Notes under the pieces: model-generated
Seen by the model: only the letters and a program-made list of their open reading frames with translations
Database searches by the model: none
What the model was told of the DNA's origin: nothing
Shown: positions 11,048 to 24,470 of the stretch, in pieces
Layout of the letters: the number at the start of each line of letters is the position of its first letter
Numbering within the stretch: the first letter of the stretch is position 1
Program-made: the position numbers and the translations under genes
Assembly: GCA_920105625.2 (NCBI GenBank)
Contig: OV050030.1
Location: forward strand, 239,227,889 to 239,291,888
Length of the DNA: 64,000 bases
Source of the DNA: Clusia tigrina
Taxonomy: Eukaryota > Arthropoda > Insecta > Diptera > Clusiidae
Direction: 5' to 3'

Positions 11048-13131
11048 TAAGACTTCAAATGGCCCTAACTTCTATACGGTACGTCCTACGCCTATCAAAG
11101 TTTGCAACATACAAATGCTTGTAACTTTTTACTGGAGCGTCATAAAACCTGGAAATTTTGTAACAATAAATTACTCGAGCCTCTTGTCAATTTAAGCTAT
11201 CGCTCAAAGCTTGAGTCCCAAATCAAACACTAATAAAACTTTAAATTGCCCTAATTTCCATACGGTACGTCCTACACCTATCAAAGTTTGCAACATACAA
11301 ATGCTTGTAACTTTTTACTGGAGCGTCATAAAACCTGGAAATTTTGTAACAATAAATTACTCGAGCCTCTTGTCAATTTAAGTTATCGCTCAAAGCTATG
11401 CTCCTCTTGAGACCCAAATCAAACACTGATAAAACTTCAAATGGCCCTAACTTCTATACGGTACATCCTACACCTATCAAAGTTTGCAACATACAAATGC
11501 TTGTAACTTTTTACTGGAGCGTCATATAACCTTGAAATTTTGTAACAATAAAGTACTCGAGCCTCTTGTCAATTTAAGCTATCGCTCAAAGCTTGAGTCC
11601 CAAATCAAACACTAATAAAACTTTAAATTGCCCTAATTTCTATACGGTACGTCCTACACCTATCAAAGTTTGCAACATACAAATGCTTGTAACTTTTTAC
11701 TGGAGCGTCATAAAACCTGGAAATTTTCTAACAATAAATTACTCGAGCCTCTTGTCAATTTAAGCTATGGCTCAAAGCTATGCTGCCCTTGAGTCACAAA
11801 TCAAACACTGAGAAAACTTCAAATGGTCCTAACTCTATACGGTACGTCCTACACCTATCAAAGTTTGCAACATACAAATGCTTTTAACTTTTTACTGGAG
11901 CGTCATAAAACCTTGAAATTATGTAACAATAAAGTACTCGAGACTCTTGTCAATTTAAGCTATCGCTCAAGGCTATGCTACCCTTGAGTCCCAAATCAAA
12001 CACTAATAAAACTTCAAATGGTCCTAACTTCTATACGGTACATCCTACACCAATCAAAGTTTGCAACATACAAATGCTTGTAACTTTTTACTTTAGCGTC
12101 ATATAACCTTGAAATTTTGTAACAATAAAGTACTCGAGCCTCTTCTCAATTTAAGCTATCGCTCAAAGCTATGCTACCCTTGAGTCCCAAATCAAACACT
12201 GAGAAAACTTCAAATGGCCCTAACTTCTATACAGTACGTCCTACACCTATCAAAGTTTACAACATACAAAAATTTGTAACTTTTTACTGGAGCGTCATAA
12301 AACCTTGAAATTTTGTAATAATAAAGTACTCGAGCCTCTTGTCAATTTAAGTTATCGCTCAAAGCTATGCTACCCTTGAGTCAAAAATTAAACACTGAGA
12401 AAACTTCAAATGGCCCTAACTTCTATACGGTACGTCCTACACCTATCAAAGTTTGCAACATTCAAATGCTTGTAACTTTTTACTGGAGCGTTATAAAACC
12501 TTGAAATTTTGTAACAATAAAGTACTCGAGCCTCTGGTCAATTTAAGCTATCGCTCAAAGCTATACTACCCTTGAGTCCCAAATCAAACACTAATAAGAC
12601 TTCAAATGGCCCTAACTTCTATACGGTACGTCCTACGCCTATCAAAGTTTGCAACATGCAAATGCTTGTAACTTTTTACTGGAGCGTCATAAAACCTGGA
12701 AATTTTGTAACAATAAATTACTCGAGCCTCTTGTCAATTTAAGCTATCGCTCAAAGCTTGAGTCCCAAATCAAACACTAATAAAACTTTAAATTGCCCTA
12801 ATTTCCATACGGTACGTCCTACACCTATCAAAGTTTGCAACATACAAATGCTTGTAACTTTTTACTGGAGCGTCATAAAACCTGGAAATTTTGTAACAAT
12901 AAATTACTCGAGCCTCTTGTCAATTTAAGTTATCGCTCAAAGCTATGCTCCTCTTGAGACCCAAATCAAACACTGATAAAACTTCAAATGGCCCTAACTT
13001 CTATACGGTACATCCTACACCTATCAAAGTTTGCAACATACAAATGCTTGTAACTTTTTACTGGAGCGTCATATAACCTTGAAATTTTGTAACAATAAAG
13101 TACTCGAGCCTCTTGTCAATTTAAGCTATCG

Positions 13132-13377
13132 CTCAAAGCTTGAGTCCCAAATCAAACACTAATAAAACTTTAAATTGCCCTAATTTCTATACGGTACGTC
13201 CTACACCTATCAAAGTTTGCAACATACAAATGCTTGTAACTTTTTACTGGAGCGTCATAAAACCTGGAAATTTTCTAACAATAAATTACTCGAGCCTCTT
13301 GTCAATTTAAGCTATGGCTCAAAGCTATGCTGCCCTTGAGTCACAAATCAAACACTGAGAAAACTTCAAATGGTCCT
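13132..13377 (+). repeat. Counterpart of the swapped tract, 8-mer type
   Basis: Matches 6001-6190 and 11593-11782 in its diagnostic variants, and not its positional partner at 7540-7785. Which of the two copies was overwritten cannot be settled from this window. Confidence 0.85.
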
Positions 13378-13639
13378 AACTCTATACGGTACGTCCTACA
13401 CCTATCAAAGTTTGCAACATACAAATGCTTTTAACTTTTTACTGGAGCGTCATAAAACCTTGAAATTATGTAACAATAAAGTACTCGAGACTCTTGTCAA
13501 TTTAAGCTATCGCTCAAGGCTATGCTACCCTTGAGTCCCAAATCAAACACTAATAAAACTTCAAATGGTCCTAACTTCTATACGGTACATCCTACACCAA
13601 TCAAAGTTTGCAACATACAAATGCTTGTAACTTTTTACT

Positions 13640-14950
13640 GGAGCGTCATATAACCTTGAAATTTTGTAACAATAAAGTACTCGAGCCTCTTGTCAATTTA
13701 AGCTATCGCTCAAAGCTATGCTACCCTTGAGTCCCAAATCAAACACTGAGAAAACTTCAAATGGCCCTAACTTCTGTACAGTACGTCCTACACCTATCAA
13801 AGTTTACAACATACAAAAACTTGTAACTTTTTACTGGAGCGTCATAAAACCTTGAAATTTTGTAATAATAAAGTACTCGAGCCTCTTGTCAATTTAAGTT
13901 ATCGCTCAAAGCTATGCTACCCTTGAGACCCAAATAAAACACTGATAAAACTTCAAATGGCCCTAACTTCTATACGGTACGTCCTACACCTATCAAAGTT
14001 TGCAACATTCAAATGCTTGTAACTTTTTACTGGAGCGTTATAAAACCTTGAAATTTTGTAACAATAAAGTACTCGAGCCTCTGGTCAATTTAAGCTATCG
14101 CTCAAAGCTATACTACCCTTGAGTCCCAAATCAAACACTGATAAGACTTCAAATGGCCCTAACTTCTATACGGTACGTCCTACGCCTATCAAAGTTTGCA
14201 ACATACAAATGCTTGTACCTTTTTACTGGAGCGTCATAAAACCTGGAAATTTTTTAACAATAAATTACTCGAGCCTCTTGTCAATTTAAGCTATCGCTCA
14301 AAGCTTGAGTCCCAAATCAAACACTAATAAAACTTTAAATTGCCCTAATTTCTATACGGTACGTCCTACACCTATCAAAGTTTGCAACATACAAATGCTT
14401 GTAACTTTTTACTGGAGCGTCATAAAACCTGGAAATTTTGTAATAATAAATTACTCGAGCCTCTTGTCAATTTAAGCTATCGCTCTAAGCTATGCTACCC
14501 TTCAAATGGCCCTAACTTCTATACAGTACGTCCTACACTTATCAAAGTTTACAACATTCAAATACTTGTAACTTTTTACTGGAGCGTCATAAAACCTTGA
14601 AATTTTGTAACAATAAAGTACTCGAGCCTCTTGTCAATTTAAGTTATCGCTCAAAGCTATGCTACCCTTGAGTCCCAAATCAAACACTGATAAAACTTCA
14701 AATGGGCCTAACTTCTATACGGTACGTCCTACACCTATCAAAGTTTGCAACATACAAATGCTTTTAACTTTTTACTGGAGCGTCATAAAACCTTGAAATT
14801 TTGTAACAATAAAGTACTCGAGCCTCTTGTCAATTTAAGCTATCGCTCAAAGCTATGCTCCTCTTGAGACCCAAATCAAACACTGATAAAACTTCAAATG
14901 GCCCTAACTTCTATACGGTACATCCTACACCTATCAAAGTTTGCAAAATA
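13640..14950 (+). repeat. Transition zone of mixed monomers
   Basis: About seven monomers that follow neither the 5592-bp offset to the left nor the 5870-bp offset to the right. They combine variants from both sides: AATAAGACTTC and ACGCCTATC as in the 8-mer zone, and GCTCTAAGC and AATACTTG as in the zone to the right. The stretch includes a 10-bp-deletion monomer (AAGCTT at 14301) and the 29-bp deletion at 14501. Confidence 0.75.
14328..14690 (+). repeat. Two monomers fused by a 29-bp deletion
   Basis: At 14491-14510 the sequence TATGCTACCC runs directly into TTCAAATGGC. The end of one monomer and the first bases of the next are gone; the span is 363 bp instead of 392. CTT lies on both sides of the missing piece. 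The deletion is seen only here, so it is younger than the local amplification or was never amplified. Confidence 0.92.
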
Positions 14951-17900
14951 CAAATGCTTGTAACTTTTTACTGGAGCGTCATATAACCTTGAAATTTTGT
15001 AATAATAAAGTACTGGAGCCTCTTGTCAATTTAAGCTATCGCTCAAAGCTATGCTTCCCTTGAGTCCCAAATCAAACACTGAGAAAACTTCAAATGGCCC
15101 TAACTTCTATACGGTACGTCCTACACCTACCAAAGTTTGCAACATACAAATGCTTGTAACTTTTTACTGGAGCGTCATAATACCTTGAAATTTTACAACA
15201 ATAAAGTACTCGAGCCTGTTGTCAATTTAAGCTATCGCTCAAAGCTATACTACCCTTGAGTCCCAAATCAAACACTAATAAAACTTCAAATAGCCCTAAC
15301 TTCTATACGGTACGTCCTACGCCTATCAAAGTTTGCAACATACAAATGCTTGTAACTTTTTACTGGAGCGTCATAAAACCTGGAAATTTTGTAACAATAA
15401 AGTACTCGAGCCTCTTGTAAATTTAAGCTATCGCTCAAAGCTATGCTGCCCTTGAGTCACAAATCAAACACTAAGAAAACTTCAAATGGCCCTAACTTCT
15501 ATACTGTACGTCCTACACCTATCAAAGTTTGCAACATACAAATGCTTTTTACTTTTTACTGGAGCGTCCTAAAACCTTGAAATTTTGTAACAATAAAGTA
15601 CACGAGCCTCTTGTCAACTTAAGCTATCGCTCAAAGCTATGATACACTTGAGTCCCAAATCAAACACTGATAAAACTTCAAATGACCGTAACTTCTATAA
15701 GGTACGTCCTACACATATCAAAGTTTGCAACATACAAATGCTTGTAACTTTTTACTGGAGCGACATAAAACCTTGAAATTTTGTAACAATGAAGTACTCG
15801 AGCCTCTTGTCAATTTAAGCTATCGCTCAAAGCTATGCTATCCTTGAGTCCCAAATCAAACACTGATAAAACTTCAAATGGCTCTAACTTCTATACAGTA
15901 CGTCCTACACCTATCAAAGATTACAACATTCAAATGCTTGTAACTTTTTACTGGTGCGTCATAAAACCTTGAAATTTTGTAACAATAAAGTACTCGAGCC
16001 TCTTGTCAATTTAAGCTATCGCTCAAAGCTTGAGTCCCAAATCAAACACTAATAAAACTTTAAATGGCCTTAATTTCTATACGATACGTCCTACACCTAT
16101 CAAAGTTTGCAACATACAAATGCTTGTAACTTTTTACTGGAGCGTCATAAAACCTGGAAATTTTGTAACAATAAATTACTCGAGCCTCTTGTCAATTTAA
16201 GCTATCGCTCTAAGCTATGCCACCCTTGAGTCCCAAATCAAACACTGATAAAACTTCAAATGGCCCTAACTTCTATACGGTACGTCCTACACCTATCAAA
16301 GTTTACAACATACGAATACTTGTAGCATTTTACTGGAGCGTCATAAAATCTTGAAATTTTGTAACAATAAAGTACTCGAGCCTCTTGTCAATTTAAGTTA
16401 TCGCTCAAAGCTATGCTTCCCTTGAGTCCCAAATCAAACACTGATAAAACTTCAAATGGCCCTAACTTCTATACGGTACGTCCTACACCTATCAAAGTTT
16501 GCAACATACAAATGCTTTTAACTTTTTACTGGAGCGTCATAAAACCTTGAATTTTTGTAACAATAAAGTACTCGAGCCTCTTGTCAATTTAAGCTATCGC
16601 TCAAAGCTATGCTTCCCTTGAGTCCCAAATCAAACACTGATAACACTTCAAATGGCCCTAACTTCTATACTGTACGTCCTACACCTATCAAAGCTTGCAA
16701 CATACAAATGCTTGTAACTTTTTACTGGAGCGTCATAAAACCGTGAAATTTTGTAACAATAAAGTACTCGAGCCTCTTGTCAATTTAAGCTATCGCTCAA
16801 AGCTATGCTACCCTTGAGTATCAAATCAAACACTGATAAAACTTCAAATGGCCCTAACTTCTATACAGTACGTCCTACACCTATCAAAGTTTACAACATA
16901 CAAATACTTGTAACTTTTTACTGGAGCGTCATAAAACCTTGAAATTTTGTAACAATAAAGTACTCGAGCCTCTTGTCAATTTAAGTTATCGCTCAAAGCT
17001 ATGTTACCCTTGAGTCCCAAATAAAACACTGATAAAACTTCAAATGGCCCTAACTTCTATACGGTACGTCCTACACCTATCAAAGTTTGCAACATACAAA
17101 TGCTTGTAACTTTTTACTGGAGCCTCATAAAACCTTAAAATTTTGTAATAATAAACTACTCTAGCCTCTTGTCAATTTAAGCTATCGCTCAAAGCTATGC
17201 TACCCTTGAGTCTCAAATCAAACACTAATAAAACTTCAAATGGCCCTAAGTTTTATACGGTACGTCCGACACCTATCAAAGTTTGCAACATACAAATGCT
17301 TGTAACTTTTTACTGGAGCGTCATAAAACCTGGAAATTTTGTGACAATAAAGTACTCGAGCCTCTTGTCAATTGAAGCTGTCGCTCAAAGCTATGCTACC
17401 CTTGAGTCCCAAATCAAACACTGATAAAACTTCAAATGGCTCTAACTTCTATACAGTACGTCCTACACCCATCAAAATTTGAAACATACAAATGCTTGTA
17501 ACTTTTGACTGGAGCGTCATAAAACCTTGAAATGTTGTAACAATAAAGTACTCGAGCCTCTTGTCAATTTAAGCTATCGCTCAAAGCTATGCTACCCTTG
17601 AGTCCCAAATCAAACACTGATAAAACTTCAAATGGCCCTAACTTCTATACGGTACATCCTATACCTATCAAAGTTTGCAACATACAAATGCTTGTAACTT
17701 TTTACTGGAGCGTCATAAAACCTTGAAATTTTGTAACAATAAAGTACTCGAGCCTCTGGTCAATTTAAGCTACCGCTCAAAGCTATGCTTCCCTTGAGTA
17801 CCAAATCAAACACTGATAAAATTTCAAATGGCCCTAACTTCTATACTGTACGTCCTACACCTATCAAAGCTTGCAACATACAAATGCTTGTAACTTTTTA

Positions 17901-20820
17901 CTGGAGCGTCATAAAACCGTGAAATTTTGTAACAATCAAGTACTCGAGCCTCTTGTCAATTTAAGCTATCGCTCAAAGCTATGCTACCCTTGAGTCTCAA
18001 ATCAAACACTGATAAAACTTCAAATGGCCCTAACTTCTATACAGTACGTCCTACACCTATCAAAGTTTACAACATACAAATACTTGTAACTTTTTACTGG
18101 AGCGTCATAAAACCTTGAAATTATGTAACAATAAAGTACTCGAGCCTCTTGTCAATTTAAGTTATCGCTCAAAGCTATGTTACCCTTGAGTCCCAAATAA
18201 AACACTGATAAAACTTCAAATGGCCCCAACTTCTATACGGTACGTCCTACACCTATCAAAGTTTGCAACATACAAATGCTTGTAACTTTTTACTGGAGCC
18301 TCATAAAACCTTAAAATTTTGTAATAATAAACTACTCTAGCCTCTTGTCAATTTAAGCTATCGCTCAAAGCTATGCTACCCTTGAGTCTCAAATCAAACA
18401 CTAATAAAACTTCAAATGGCTCTAAGTTCTATACGGTACGTCCTACACCTATCAAAGTTTACAACATACAAATGCTTGTAACTTTTTACTGGAGCGTCAT
18501 AAAACCTGGAAATTTTGTGACAATAAAGTACTCGAGCCTCTTGTCAATTGAAGCTGTCGCTCAAAGCTATGCTACCCTTGAGTCCCAAATCAAACACTGA
18601 GACAACTTCAAATGGCCCTAACTTCTATACGGTACGCCCTACACCTATCAAAGTATGCAACATTCAAATGCTTGTAACTTTTTACTGGTGCGTCATAAAA
18701 CCTTGAAATTTTGTAACAATAAAGTACTCGAGCCTCTTGTCAATTTAAGCTATCGCTCAAAGCTATGCTACCCTTGAGTCCCAAATCAAACACTGATAAA
18801 ACTTCAAATGGCCCTAACTTCTATACAGTACGTCCTACACCTATCAAAGTTTACAACATACAAATACTTGTAACTTTTTACTGGAGCGTCATAAAACCTT
18901 GTAATTTTGGAACAATAAAGTACTCGAGCCTCTTGTCAATTTAAGTTATCGCTCAAAGCTATGCTCCTCTTGAGACCCATATCAAACACTGATAAAACTT
19001 CAAATGGCCCTAACTTCTATACGGCACGTCCTACACCTATCAAAGTTTGCAACATACAAATGCTTGTAACTTTTTACTGGAGCGTCATAAAACCTTGAAA
19101 TTTTGTAACAATAAAGTACTCGAGCCTTTTGTCAACTGAAGCTATCGATCAAAGCTATGCTACTCTTGAGTCCCAAATCAAACACTGATAAAACTTCAAA
19201 TGGGCCTAACTTCTATACGGTACGTTCTACACCTATCAAAGTTGGCAACATACAAATGCTTGTAACTTTTAACTGGAGCGTCATAAAACCTTGAAATTTT
19301 GTAACAATAAAGTACTCGAGCCTCTTGTCAATTTAAGCTATCGCTCAAAGCTATGCTTCCCTTGAGTCCCAAATCAAACACTGATAAAACTTCAAATGGC
19401 CCTAACTTCTATACTGTACGTCCTACACCTATCAAAGCTTGCAACATACAAATGCTTGTAACTTTTTACTGGAGCGTCATAAAACCGTGAAATTTTGTAA
19501 CAATAAAGTACTCGAGCCTCTTGTCAATTTAAGCTATCGCTCAAAGCTATGCTACCCTTGAGTCTCAAATCAAACACTGATAAAACTTCAAATGGCCCTA
19601 ACTTCTATACAGTACGTCCTACACCTATCAAAGTTTACAACATACAAATACTTGTAACTTTTTACTGGAGCGTCATAAAACCTTGAAATTTTGTAACAAT
19701 AAAGTACTCGAGCCTCTTGTCAATTTAAGTTATCGCTCAAAGCTATTTGACCCTTGAGTCCCAAATCAAACACTGATAAAACTTCAAATGGCCCTAACTT
19801 CTATACGGAACATCCTATAACTATCAAAGTTTGCAACATACAAATGCTTGTAACTTTTTACTGGAGCGTCATAAAACCTTGAAATTTTGTAACAATAAAG
19901 TACTCGAGCCTCTGGTCAATTTAAGCTACCGCTCAAAGCTATGCTTCCCTTGAGTACCAAATCAATCACTGATAAAACTTCAAATGGCCCTAACTTCTAT
20001 ACTGTACGTCCTACACCTATCAAAGCTTGCAACATACAAATGCTTGTAACTTTTTACTGGAGCGTCATAAAACCGTGAAATTTTGTAACAATCAAGTACT
20101 CGAGCCTCTTGTCAATTTAAGCTATCGCTCAAAGCTATGCTACCCTTGAGTCTCAAATCAAACACTGATAAAACTTCAAATGGCCCTAACTTCTATACAG
20201 TACGTCCTACACCTATCAAAGTTTACAACATACAAATACTTGTAACTTTTTACTGGAGCGTCATAAAACCTTGAAATTATGTAACAATAAAGTACTCGAG
20301 CCTCTTGTCAATTTAAGTTATCGCTCAAAGCTATGTTACCCTTGAGTCCCAAATAAAACACTGATAAAACTTCAAATGGCCCTAACTTCTATACGGTACG
20401 TCCTACACCTATCAAAGTTTGCAACATACAAATGCTTGTAACTTTTTACTGGAGCCTCATAAAACCTTAAAATTTTGTAATAATAAACTACTCTAGCCTC
20501 TTGTCAATTTAAGCTATCGCTCAAAGCTATGCTACCCTTGAGTCTCAAATCAAACACTAATAAAACTTCAAATGGCTCTAAGTTCTATACGGTACGTCCT
20601 ACACCTATCAAAGTTTACAACATACAAATGCTTGTAACTTTTTACTGGAGCGTCATAAAACCTGGAAATTTTGTGACAATAAAGTACTCGAGCCTCTTGT
20701 CAATTGAAGCTGTCGCTCAAAGCTATGCTACCCTTGAGTCCCAAATCAAACACTGAGAAAACTTCAAATGGCCCTAACTTCTATACGGTACGTCCTACCC
20801 CTATCAAAGTATGCAACATT
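14951..20820 (+). repeat. 30-monomer super-repeat, copy 1 (5870 bp)
   Basis: From CAAATGCTTG at 14951 the order of monomer variants recurs at +5870 (15121/20991, 17231/23101), changing to +6066 after about 24080 (18373/24439, 20529/26595). Thirty monomers minus one 10-bp deletion give 5870. It contains a nested 11-mer: CCTTGAGTACC at 17796 and 19952, and TACATCCTATA and ACATCCTATAA near 17654 and 19810, are both 2156 bp apart. Differences from copy 2 are scattered single bases such as GATACACTTG near 15650. Confidence 0.92.
18373..20528 (+). repeat. Nested 11-mer HOR (2156 bp), reference copy
   Basis: The marker monomer with CTCAAATCAAACACTAATAA, TGGCTCTAAG and CAATTGAAGCTGTCGC starts a variant series at 18373 and again at 20529, an exact 11 x 196. 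The same pair recurs at 24439 and 26595. The third run after 26595 is shortened by 47 bp (TATTTGACCC at 25810 and 27919, 2109 apart) and loses the pattern near 27930. Phase was chosen at the marker monomer for convenience. Confidence 0.9.
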
Positions 20821-23800
20821 CAAATGCTTGTAACTTTTTACTGGAGCGTCATATAACCTTGAAATTTTGTAATAATAAAGTACTCGAGCCTCTTGTCAAT
20901 TTAAGCTATCGCTCAAAGCTATGCTTCCCTTGAGTCCCAAATCAAACACTGAGAAAACTTCAAATGGCCCTAACTTCTATACGGTACGTCCTACACCTAC
21001 CAAAGTTTGCAACATACAAATGCTTGTAACTTTTTACTGGAGCGTCATAAAACCTTGAAATTTTACAACAATAAAGTACTCGAGCCTGTTGTCAATTTAA
21101 GCTATCGCTCAAAGCTATACTACCCTTGAGTCCCAAATCAAACACTAATAAAACTTCAAATAGCCCTAACTTCTATACGGTACGTCCTACGCCTATCAAA
21201 GTTTGCAACATACAAATGCTTGTAACTTTTTACTGGAGCGTCATAAAACCTGGAAATTTTGTAACAATAAAGTACTCGAGCCTCTTGTAAATTTAAGCTA
21301 TCGCTCAAAGCTATGCTGCCCTTGAGTCCCAAATCAAACACTAAGAAAACTTCAAATGGCCCTAACTTCTATACTGTACGTCCTACACCTATCAAAGTTT
21401 GCAACATACAAATGCTTTTTACTTTTTACTGGAGCGTCCTAAAACCTTGAAATTTTGTAACAATAAAGTACTCGAGCCTCTTGTCAATTTAAGCTATCGC
21501 TCAAAGCTATGCTTCCCTTGAGTCCCAAATCAAACACTGATAAAACTTCAAATGACCGTAACTTCTATAAGGTACGTCCTACACCTATCAAAGTTTGCAA
21601 CATACAAATGCTTGTAACTTTTTACTGGAGCGACATAAAACCTTGAAATTTTGTAACAATAAAGTACTCGAGCCTCTTGTCAATTTAAGCTATCGCTCAA
21701 AGCTATGCTACCCTTGAGTCCCAAATCAAACACTGATAAAACTTCAAATGGCTCTAACTTCTATACAGTACGTCCTACACCTATCAAAGATTACAACATT
21801 CAAATGCTTGTAACTTTTTACTGGTGCGTCATAAAACCTTGAAATTTTGTAACAATAAAGTACTCGAGCCTCTTGTCAATTTAAGCTATCGCTCAAAGCT
21901 TGAGTCCCAAATCAAACACTAATAAAACTTTAAATGGCCTTAATTTCTATACGATACGTCCTACACGTATCAAAGTTTGCAACATACAAATGCTTGTAAC
22001 TTTTTACTGGAGCGTCATAAAACCTGGAAATTTTGTAACAATAAATTACTCGAGCCTCTTGTCAATTTAAGCTATCGCTCTAAGCTATGCCACCCTTGAG
22101 TCCCAAATCAAACACTGATAAAACTTCAAATGGCCCTAACTTCTATACGGTACGTCCTACACATATCAAAGTTTACAACATACGAATACTTGTAGCATTT
22201 TACTGGAGCGTCATAAAACCTTGAAATTTTGTAACAATAAAGTACTCGAGCCTCTTGTCAATTTAAGTTATCGCTCAAAGCTATGCTTCCCTTGAGTCCC
22301 AAATCAAACACTGATAAAACTTCAAATGGCCCTAACTTCTATACGGTACGTCCTACACCTATCAAAGTTTGCAACATACAAATGCTTTTAACTTTTTACT
22401 GGAGCGTCATAAAACCTTGAAATTTTGTAACAATAAAGTACTCGAGCCTCTTGTCAATTTAAGCTATCGCTCAAAGCTATGCTTCCCTTGAGTCCCAAAT
22501 CAAACACTGATAACACTTCAAATGGCCCTAACTTCTATACTGTACGTCCTACACCTATCAAAGCTTGCAACATACAAATGCTTGTAACTTTTTACTGGAG
22601 CGTCATAAAACCGTGAAATTTTGTAACAATAAAGTACTCGAGCCTCTTGTCAATTTAAGCTATCGCTCAAAGCTATGCTACCCTTGAGTATCAAATCAAA
22701 CACTGATAAAACTTCAAATGGCCCCAACTTCTATACAGTACTTCCTACACCTATCAAAGTTTACAACATACAAATACTTGTAACTTTTTACTGGAGCGTC
22801 ATAAAACCTTGAAATTTTGTAACAATAAAGTACTCGAGCCTCTTGTCAATTTAAGTTATCGCTCAAAGCTATGTTACCCTTGAGTCCCAAATAAAACACT
22901 GATAAAACTTCAAATGGCCCTAACTTCTATACGGTACGTCCTACACCTATCAAAGTTTGCAACATACAAATGCTTGTAACTTTTTACTGGAGCCTCATAA
23001 AACCTTAAAATTTTGTAATAATAAACTACTCTAGCCTCTTGTCAATTTAAGCTATCGCTCAAAGCTATGCTACCCTTGAGTCTCAAATCAAACACTAATA
23101 AAACTTCAAATGGCCCTAAGTTTTATACGGTACGTCCGACACCTATCAAAGTTTGCAACATACAAATGCTTGTAACTTTTTACTGGAGCGTCATAAAACC
23201 TGGAAATTTTGTGACAATAAAGTACTCGAGCCTCTAGTCAATTGCAGCTGTAGCTCAAAGCTATGCTACCCTTGAGTCCCAAATCAAACACTGATAAAAC
23301 TTCAAATGGCTCTAACTTCTATACAGTACGTCCTACACCCATCAAAATTTGAAACATACAAATGCTTGTAACTTTTGACTGGAGCGTCATAAAACCTTGA
23401 AATGTTGTAACAATAAAGTACTCGAGCCTCTTGTCAATTTAAGCTATCGCTCAAAGCTATGCTACCCTTGAGTCCCAAATCAAACACTGATAAAACTTCA
23501 AATGGCCCTAACTTCTATACGGTACATCCTATACCTATCAAAGTTTGCAACATACAAATGCTTGTAACTTTTTACTGGAGCGTCATAAAACCTTGAAATT
23601 TTGTAACAATAAAGTACTCGAGCCTCTGGTCAATTTAAGCTACCGCTCAAAGCTATGCTTCCCTTGAGTACCAAATCAAACACTGATAAAACTTCAAATG
23701 GCCCTAACTTCTATACTGTACGTCCTACACCTATCAAAGCTTGCAACATACAAATGCTTGTAACTTTTTACTGGAGCGTCATAAAACCGTGAAATTTTGT

Positions 23801-24078
23801 AACAATCAAGTACTCGAGCCTCTTGTCAATTTAAGCTATCGCTCAAAGCTATGCTACCCTTGAGTCTCAAATCAAACACTGATAAAACTTCAAATGGCCC
23901 TAACTTCTATACAGTACGTCCTACACCTATCAAAGTTTACAACATACAAATACTTGTAACTTTTTACTGGAGCGTCATAAAACCTTGAAATTATGTAACA
24001 ATAAAGTACTCGAGCCTCTTGTCAATTTAAGTTATCGCTCAAAGCTATGTTACCCTTGAGTCCCAAATAAAACACTGA

Positions 24079-24274
24079 TAAAACTTCAAATGGCCCTAAC
24101 TTCTATACTGTACGTCCTACACCTATCAAAGCTTGCAACATACAAATGCTTGTAACTTTTTACTGGAGCGTCATAAAACCTTGAAATTTTGTAACAATAA
24201 AGTACTCGAGCCTCTGGTCAATTTAAGCTACCGCTCAAAGCTATGCTTCCCTTGAGTACCAAATCAAACACTGA
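24079..24274 (+). repeat. Extra monomer inserted in super-repeat copy 2
   Basis: This monomer (CTGTACG, AAGCTTGCAAC, CCTCTGGTC, AAGCTACCG, GAGTACC) has no partner in copy 1 and duplicates the type found at about 23691-23880. It accounts fully for the change of offset from 5870 to 6066 bp. Confidence 0.85.
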
Positions 24275-24470
24275 TAAAACTTCAAATGGCCCTAACTTCT
24301 ATACTGTACGTCCTACACCTATCAAAGCTTGCAACATACAAATACTTGTAACTTTTTACTGGAGCGTCATAAAACCTTGAAATTATGTAATAATAAACTA
24401 CTCTAGCCTCTTGTCAATTTAAGCTATCGCTCAAAGCTATGCTACCCTTGAGTCTCAAATCAAACACTAA
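24275..24470 (+). repeat. Hybrid monomer at an exchange point
   Basis: The left part has CTGTACG and AAGCTTGCAAC as in GAGTACC-following monomers. The middle has AATACTTG and CCTTGAAATTATG. From about 24389 it reads TAATAATAAACTACTCTAGCC, shared with the monomer that in copy 1 lies at about 18205-18400. The combination of three backgrounds in one unit is what an unequal exchange in register would leave. Confidence 0.8.

Larger units (their letters stand above)
9094..13639 (+). repeat. 5592-bp super-repeat, right copy
   Basis: Copy of 3502-8047. The match begins at CTTGAG within an AAGCTTGAG junction at 9091-9099, whereas the left copy has a full-length GCTACCCTTGAG there. It ends where the left copy reads TACTTTAGCG and this one TACTGGAGCG (8048 versus 13640). 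Both indel monomers of the left copy (17 bp and 12 bp) are present here. Private changes include CATGCAAATG near 12656 and ACCGTGAAA near 10003. Confidence 0.92.
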
